64,000 nt of DNA. It comes from Skermanella sp. TT6 (GTDB lineage: Bacteria; Pseudomonadota; Alphaproteobacteria; Azospirillales; Azospirillaceae). The position numbers and the translations under genes are program-made. The notes below the pieces were generated by a model. It was not told the DNA's origin. It made no database searches and saw only the letters and a program-made list of their open reading frames with translations. The stretch is taken from positions 254,001 to 318,000 of the forward strand of contig NZ_CP067422.1 of the NCBI RefSeq assembly GCF_016653635.2, given 5' to 3'. Positions 59,661 through 64,000 of the stretch are shown here, one piece after another. The first letter of the stretch is position 1. Each line of letters opens with the position of its first letter.

Positions 59661-60985
59661 TCGACTTCGCCGCGAGGGCGTACAACCAGAGCTTCAACAT
59701 CGATCCCGTCATCCGCTCGCTGCTGGACACGGACGTGTACAAGCTCCTGATGCTCCAGTTCGTCTGGAAATGGTACCCGCGGATCCCCGTGACCTTCTCC
59801 CTGATCAACCGGTCGCGCGGCGTCCGGCTGGCCGACATCATCGACGAGGCTGAACTCCGCGACCAGCTGGACCACGCCCGGTCGCTGCGCTTCACCGAAA
59901 GCGAGACGGTCTGGCTGGCCGGCAACAAGCTGTACGGCCGGCGCGACCTGTTCGAACCCGACTTCATCGAGTACCTGCGCGGCTACCGGCTGCCGGAATA
60001 CCAGTTCGAGACGAAGGCTGGGCAGTACGAGCTGACCTTCTCCGGCCCCTGGGTGGACGTGACCCTGTGGGAGATCTACGCGCTGACGATCGTCAACGAG
60101 CTGCGCAACCGCGGGCGCCGGTCGCGGGACCGAGGCGCCCGCACGGGGCTGAACCGGTTGAGCAAGTACGAGCTGGACAAGCTCTACGCCCATGCCAAGA
60201 CGAAGCTGTGGGCCAAGCTGGACCGGCTGCGCGGCGCGGACGGGCTGAGGATCTCCGACTTCGGGACCCGGCGGCGCCACAGCCATCTCTGGCAGGAATG
60301 GGCGATCCTGGCCGCCGCGGAGGAGTTGGGTGCCGCCTTCACCGGCACGTCGAACGCCTTCTTCGCCCACAAGCACGGCTTCGAGGCGATCGGCACCAAC
60401 GCCCACGAGCTGCCCATGGTGCTGGCCACCCTGGCCCTGGACGACGCCGAGCTGAAGCAGTCGCAGTACACGGTGCTGGAGCGCTGGCAGCAGACCTATG
60501 CCGGGGCGTTGCTGGTGATGCTGCCGGACACCTACGGCTCCACGCAGTTCCTGCGGGACGCGCCGGACTGGGCCAAGAAATGGACCGGCATCCGGATCGA
60601 CAGCAAGGATCCCTTCGTCGCGGCGGAGGAGGCGATCGCCTGGTGGACGGACCATGGCTGCGATCCGTGCGACAAGCGCATCCTGTTTTCGGACGGGCTC
60701 GACGTCGGACAGATCCTGGCGCTGCACGAGCGGTTCCGGGGCAAGGTCCGCGACGGCTACGGTTGGGGCACCCTGCTGACCAACGATTTCCGCGGCTGCC
60801 ACCCGTCGGGGCGGGACGACCTGGACCCGATCTCCCTGGTCTGCAAGATCACCGCCGCCAACGGCCGCCCGGCCGTCAAGCTGAGCGACAATTATCTCAA
60901 GGCATCCGGGCCGCCGGAGGAGATCGCCCGCTACCGCGCCGTCTTCGGCACCGCCGGCGTGGAGAACGCGCCGCTGGTCGTCTGA
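59657..60985 (+). CDS. pncB: Nicotinate phosphoribosyltransferase
   Basis: A 442-aa cytosolic enzyme. LLDTDVYKLLMLQFVWKWYP starts the family core; SDFGTRRRHSHLWQEW and the phosphohistidine region GTNAHELPMVLATLAL are conserved, as is RIDSKDPF. It makes nicotinate mononucleotide from nicotinate and PRPP, the entry of the NAD salvage (Preiss-Handler) route. It is coupled to the transporter upstream through overlapping stop and start codons. Confidence 0.95.
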   Translation: MIDFAARAYNQSFNIDPVIRSLLDTDVYKLLMLQFVWKWYPRIPVTFSLINRSRGVRLADIIDEAELRDQLDHARSLRFTESETVWLAGNKLYGRRDLFEPDFIEYLRGYRLPEYQFETKAGQYELTFSGPWVDVTLWEIYALTIVNELRNRGRRSRDRGARTGLNRLSKYELDKLYAHAKTKLWAKLDRLRGADGLRISDFGTRRRHSHLWQEWAILAAAEELGAAFTGTSNAFFAHKHGFEAIGTNAHELPMVLATLALDDAELKQSQYTVLERWQQTYAGALLVMLPDTYGSTQFLRDAPDWAKKWTGIRIDSKDPFVAAEEAIAWWTDHGCDPCDKRILFSDGLDVGQILALHERFRGKVRDGYGWGTLLTNDFRGCHPSGRDDLDPISLVCKITAANGRPAVKLSDNYLKASGPPEEIARYRAVFGTAGVENAPLVV

Positions 60986-60994
60986 CCGGCGGCG

Positions 60995-61501
60995 TCACCG
61001 CGGCTTGAACGACCACGACATGCGTTCGACGATCCCGTAATAGAAGGGCTTCTGGTCCTTCGGAAAATTGATCTGGAAGGTGCCCACCGTCCGCCCCCGC
61101 CGGGCCAGCACGGTCTTGCGGTAGAAGATGTTGTCGCCTATGTATCCGGACAGGACGAACCAGTCCTCCTTGCGGCGCCGATAGGTGATCAGGGCCTTCT
61201 CTTCCGCCAGCGCCGACTCCGCCGCCGCGGACAGCTCGGCGATGCCTTGCCCTGGATCGTTCTCCCGGCCGACGACGTAGAAGGTGGACCGGAGGTCGGC
61301 GGACACGAACTTCGCGAACCGGCCGGTCCCGTCGTCCGCCCTGGTGAAGACGGACGCGGGATAGGTCAGGACGGTGCCGGACCCAGGCTCCCGGTATGCG
61401 GCGTAGCGGTGGTCCTGCTGGGCCGCGGCGTGCGACGGCACCGCCGCAGCCATGACGCCCGCGGCCAGCGCGACCCGGCGCAGGATGGCGAAAAGGCCCA
61501 T
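60995..61501 (-). CDS. Exported hypothetical protein
   Basis: A 168-aa protein with signal peptide (residues 5-26, cut after HAAA), and a compact mixed fold: YREPGSGTVLTYPASVFTRAD, FYVVGRENDPGQGIAEL, and GDNIFYRKTVLARRGRTVGTFQINFPKDQK. No domain was recognised; the pattern (short, with a C-terminal RMSWSFKPR) recurs in alphaproteobacterial periplasmic proteins. An in-frame ATG at 61561 is less likely. Confidence 0.75.
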   Translation of the reverse strand: MGLFAILRRVALAAGVMAAAVPSHAAAQQDHRYAAYREPGSGTVLTYPASVFTRADDGTGRFAKFVSADLRSTFYVVGRENDPGQGIAELSAAAESALAEEKALITYRRRKEDWFVLSGYIGDNIFYRKTVLARRGRTVGTFQINFPKDQKPFYYGIVERMSWSFKPR

Positions 61502-61548
61502 GTGCCCGGCCGGGTTCCGCCGCCGGCCTACCGGACCGCCGACTGGAG

Positions 61549-61653
61549 CTATGACGCCCATCCCTCCTGCCGGACGACCTTGGAGGGCTCCTGGGCGGTG
61601 AGCGGTTGGGTCCCGAGCAGGATCGCCGCGATGGTCAGCATGGATTTACGCAT
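61549..61653 (-). CDS. 34-aa exported peptide coupled to the downstream end of a kinase gene
   Basis: Minus strand from ATG 61653: a signal-peptide-like MRKSMLTIAAILLGTQPLTA then QEPSKVVRQEGWAS and TAG. The ATG overlaps the stop of the histidine kinase (GATGCGTAA) and GGGGAAAC lies directly upstream, so it is well placed to be translated. Cleaved after TA, the product would be about 14 residues. It could also be the decayed start of a larger gene. Confidence 0.45.
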   Translation of the reverse strand: MRKSMLTIAAILLGTQPLTAQEPSKVVRQEGWAS

Positions 61654-63166
61654 CGGTGTGTTTCCCCTGGATTGGCGACATCTCAACAGGGCTTTTATGG
61701 AAAAGGCACGCGGAGGCCGCTTCGGCCTGGATCCGGAAGACCGACCCCTTCCCCGGGACCGACGAGACCTCGATGCGGTGCCCCAGCAGGTTGGTCAGCC
61801 GGTCCACGACCGCCAGGCCGATGCCGAAGCCGTCCACCGCCTTGTGGTTCTTGCTCCGGCTGCGGTGGAACTCGCGGAATATCTCGCCGAACTGGTCCTT
61901 GGGGATGCCGATCCCGGTGTCCCAGACCTCGATGCTGACCCTGTCGCCCCGGCGCCGGCACCCGACCAGGACGCGCCCCCGTTCCGTGTAGCGGATGGCG
62001 TTGGAGATCAGGTTGCGCAGGATCCTTTCCAGAAGCAGCGGGTCGCTCTGCACCTCCATGTCCGTGTTGACGGCGCGGAAATCCAGGCCCTTCCCGACCG
62101 CCTGGTGGCTGAACTCCCCGACCAGCCGCTCGACCAGCTCGCCCAGCAGGGTCGGCCCGATGTTCGGCTCGACCTCTCCCGCTTCCAGCCGGGACAGGTG
62201 GATCACCGCCTCCAGCAGGTCGGACAGCGACCTCGCCGACTGCTGGATCAGGCCGACGAGGTTCTTGGACGCCTGTTCGGTCACCCGCTTTTCCAGCAGC
62301 TTGGCGAACAGGGCGAGCGCCTGGATCGGCTGGCGCAGGTCATGGCTCGCGGCGGCCAGGAAGCTCGTCTTCGCGCGGCTCGCCTGCTCGGCGGCGAGCT
62401 TGTCGGTGATCAGCTTCTGCTCGGCCTTCTTCCGCTGGGTGACGTCCTGGGCGATGCACAGGATACCGATGATCCCCCCGTCCGCGGCGCGGAGCGGCAC
62501 CTTGAGCTTCTCGATGCTCCTGCCGCCCACGGACAGCTCGAGCTCCTGCTCGATGCTGACGAGGCTCTCGCCGGTCCGCATGACCTGCTCGTCTTCCCGG
62601 CGGACGATTTCCGCGTCCAGGGACGCCATGATGTCGTCGTCGGTGATGCCCGGAACGGCGCGCGGCGAGCCGAGCCCGACGACCTCGGCGAACAGCCGGT
62701 TGCCGCCGAGATACCTGGAACGTCTGTCCTTCCAGTAGACGGCGCAGGGCAGTTGGTCGAGCACCAGGGACAGCATGTCGCCGTCCGTGGGAGGGCCGTG
62801 ATCCTCGGTGGCGTGGATCAAGGCCCCGGACACGCCGCCGGCGTCCGCGCGCAAGGGTTCGACCACGATGTCGAAGCGGCGGTCCCGGATCCGGATCACC
62901 AGCTCGACCGGCTGCTCCGACCCTACGGCGGACGCCACGGCGTCCTGAAGGAGGGCGGCACCGCCGCCCATCTCGCGCAGGTGCCGTCCCTGGACGGTCT
63001 CCGGCGGCGCGTCGAACAGATCGCCCGCGGCGCGGCTCGCCGCCTCCACCCTGCCGTCCCGGTCGACCACAAGCAGGGGATACCTGATCATACCCAGGAC
63101 GAAGGCCGGAAATTTCCCTCCTGCCCCGACCGTCATCGGCAGCGCTCCCGACGCAGGGAGAGCCAT
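61646..63166 (-). CDS. Soluble PAS-type sensor histidine kinase
   Basis: A 506-aa protein: two PAS domains (about 10-115 and 125-245, with DGRVEAASRAAGDLF and YWKDRRSRYLGGN), a HisKA box (AAASHDLRQPIQALALF) and HATPase_c (RNLISNAIRYTERG, DTGIGIPKDQFGEI, FGIGLAVVDRL). No receiver and no membrane segment are present, so it is cytosolic. The HisKA box resembles that of the kinase at 1-2331. The ATG at 63166 is used; an in-frame GTG at 63226 would add 20 residues. Confidence 0.9.
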   Translation of the reverse strand: MALPASGALPMTVGAGGKFPAFVLGMIRYPLLVVDRDGRVEAASRAAGDLFDAPPETVQGRHLREMGGGAALLQDAVASAVGSEQPVELVIRIRDRRFDIVVEPLRADAGGVSGALIHATEDHGPPTDGDMLSLVLDQLPCAVYWKDRRSRYLGGNRLFAEVVGLGSPRAVPGITDDDIMASLDAEIVRREDEQVMRTGESLVSIEQELELSVGGRSIEKLKVPLRAADGGIIGILCIAQDVTQRKKAEQKLITDKLAAEQASRAKTSFLAAASHDLRQPIQALALFAKLLEKRVTEQASKNLVGLIQQSARSLSDLLEAVIHLSRLEAGEVEPNIGPTLLGELVERLVGEFSHQAVGKGLDFRAVNTDMEVQSDPLLLERILRNLISNAIRYTERGRVLVGCRRRGDRVSIEVWDTGIGIPKDQFGEIFREFHRSRSKNHKAVDGFGIGLAVVDRLTNLLGHRIEVSSVPGKGSVFRIQAEAASACLFHKSPVEMSPIQGKHTDA

Positions 63167-63283
63167 ATCCCCGGCGGTGTCCGGGACGAACGCGGCACCT
63201 CCGCCGGGACCGTCCGGGCCCGGCACGTGCCTGCACCTGCTTCAGCGCGGGAAGTCAACTAGATCTGCCCTGGATGAGGATGA

Positions 63284-63493
63284 TCAGGATCTTTCGGAAG
63301 GCAGCGCCTGGCCGCCTTGGCGGGTCCCGGAAAGGAGTCGTTCGCCGGATCGGCGGGGGACGAGTTTCCGTTTCATTTCTTCAAGGAAGCTCCTGACGTC
63401 CTCGACCCTCAGGCCATCCCGGGCCAGCAGGGTGCGGAGGATCGGATCATCGAGAAGATCGTCGATCGACGGTTCGGGTATCGCTTGGCGCAT
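63284..63493 (-). CDS. Small conserved protein (69 aa)
   Basis: A 69-aa protein, RQAIPEPSIDDLLDDPILRT then LARDGLRVEDVRSFLEEMKR, with GAGGACTGACA upstream as ribosome site. Small proteins with the IPEP-DLLxDPI-RxLLxxDG pattern occur in other Rhodospirillales (recalled), often near regulators. It is mostly helical with a basic tail. The function is unknown. It lies on the same strand just upstream of the kinase gene. Confidence 0.65.
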   Translation of the reverse strand: MRQAIPEPSIDDLLDDPILRTLLARDGLRVEDVRSFLEEMKRKLVPRRSGERLLSGTRQGGQALPSERS

Positions 63494-64000
63494 TGTCAGT
63501 CCTCGATGCTCGGTTGCCGGCCGCCGGTTTCAAGTCCGGAGGCGGTATCCGCCCTTTTCCCCAGGAACCAGTCCTGCCCGGATCCGGCACGGCAAAAGCA
63601 TCTTTCCCATCCTTGGCGCGATTGAAAGTTTCTCGCTGAACTTTTCATCTCTCCAAAGGTTTTAGGCTGACGGATCACTTGTTTCCAAGCATGTATTTTT
63701 AATTTCTTCAGACTCTTTCGGCAGAGGGATAGAACTTTCCGGAACCGGCACTGAACTTCCCCTGTACTGGAGAGAGATGTACCGCTGAGATTACGATGAA
63801 GTCCCCCTGATTTAGTAATACGTCAATCTCTGGTGGGCTTTCCGGACCTGAACGTGATCGGACCGAACGACGCCGGACGGTAGTCCGGGAATGCCGGTCC
63901 GAAGTTGCGCGCCGCGCTCGGAGCGGCCAGCCGACAAGCATCTGCCGCTCGCCAGAGCAGTACCGGCTGGATATCCGGACGGACGGCAACCATAGGGCAC
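63494..64000. other. Terminal stretch without a recognisable gene
   Basis: The last 507 bases have two overlapping minus-strand frames of 62 and 94 codons, without ribosome sites or family resemblance. 63600-63800 is AT-richer. A reading on the plus strand (GFPDLNVIGPNDAGR) near 63836 ends at a stop. It may be the decayed end of a gene extending beyond the window. Confidence 0.4.

Noticed and set aside
58550-60985. An 811-aa protein extending the phosphoribosyltransferase upstream
   Set aside because: The first 369 residues are the niacin transporter read in the wrong frame.
63708-64000. Overlapping minus-strand frames at the right edge
   Set aside because: No ribosome sites, no family signal, and the two frames overlap each other.

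Overview
The window is a GC-rich (about 70 %) chromosomal segment of an alphaproteobacterium. Its gene content (many HWE/HisKA sensor kinases, a three-subunit molybdenum oxidoreductase with a cytochrome c, Tat-exported enzymes, a CopC-CopD fusion, KaiC, dispersed alphaproteobacterial palindromes) fits the Rhodospirillales, probably an Azospirillum/Skermanella-like organism; this placement is inference from overall character, with no marker gene present. No rRNA, tRNA, CRISPR array or complete prophage was seen.

Layout. 1-2.3 kb: 5' part of a membrane histidine kinase (minus) running off the left edge. 2.5-6.6 kb: operon for a periplasmic molybdenum hydroxylase (cytochrome c, 2Fe-2S, molybdopterin subunits). 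6.6-6.8 kb: a 200-bp inverted-repeat element. 7.0-9.8 kb: copper cluster (DUF2946, YcnI, CopC-CopD). 10-15.2 kb: small or ordinary genes (basic conserved protein, PepSY, OFA-type MFS, two tiny convergent genes, NUDIX, DUF6494, CBS-BON). 15.4-18.4 kb: S9 peptidase and AEC transporter. 18.7-21.9 kb: two coupled HWE/HisKA_2 kinases. 22.2-24.1 kb: an unusual 611-aa zeta-like P-loop kinase. 24.2-27.2 kb: hemerythrin protein and two MFS exporters. 27.4-32.6 kb: sugar-type ABC importer with an unknown gene and an isochorismatase-fold hydrolase. 32.6-33.7 kb: gene-poor stretch with a decayed HAD gene and a dispersed repeat. 33.7-41.7 kb: YihY membrane protein, KaiC plus hybrid kinase operon, SDR, and a second HWE hybrid kinase. 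41.9-43.9 kb: PhoX gene broken by one base. 44-47.1 kb: HTH-less CarH-like B12 protein, and a SCO1/methanethiol-oxidase pair. 47.4-49.8 kb: Rpn-family nuclease, the decayed tail of a second copy, two repeat elements and a terminase-small-subunit-like gene. 49.8-55.4 kb: lactate module (D-lactate dehydrogenase, FCD protein without DNA-binding domain, lactate permease). 55.5-61.5 kb: LLM oxidoreductase, DUF808, niacin transporter plus nicotinate phosphoribosyltransferase. 61.5-64 kb: a 34-aa exported peptide coupled to a PAS histidine kinase, a 69-aa protein, and a tail without a clear gene.

The main themes are signalling (six sensor kinases), periplasmic redox and copper chemistry, organic-acid, sugar and vitamin uptake, and islands of repeats and decayed genes at 6.6, 30.7, 33 and 48 kb. 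Points most deserving follow-up are the zeta-like kinase, the stand-alone FCD and B12 sensor proteins, a shared 17-bp palindrome upstream of three genes, the two paired-repeat families, and the single-base PhoX frameshift.
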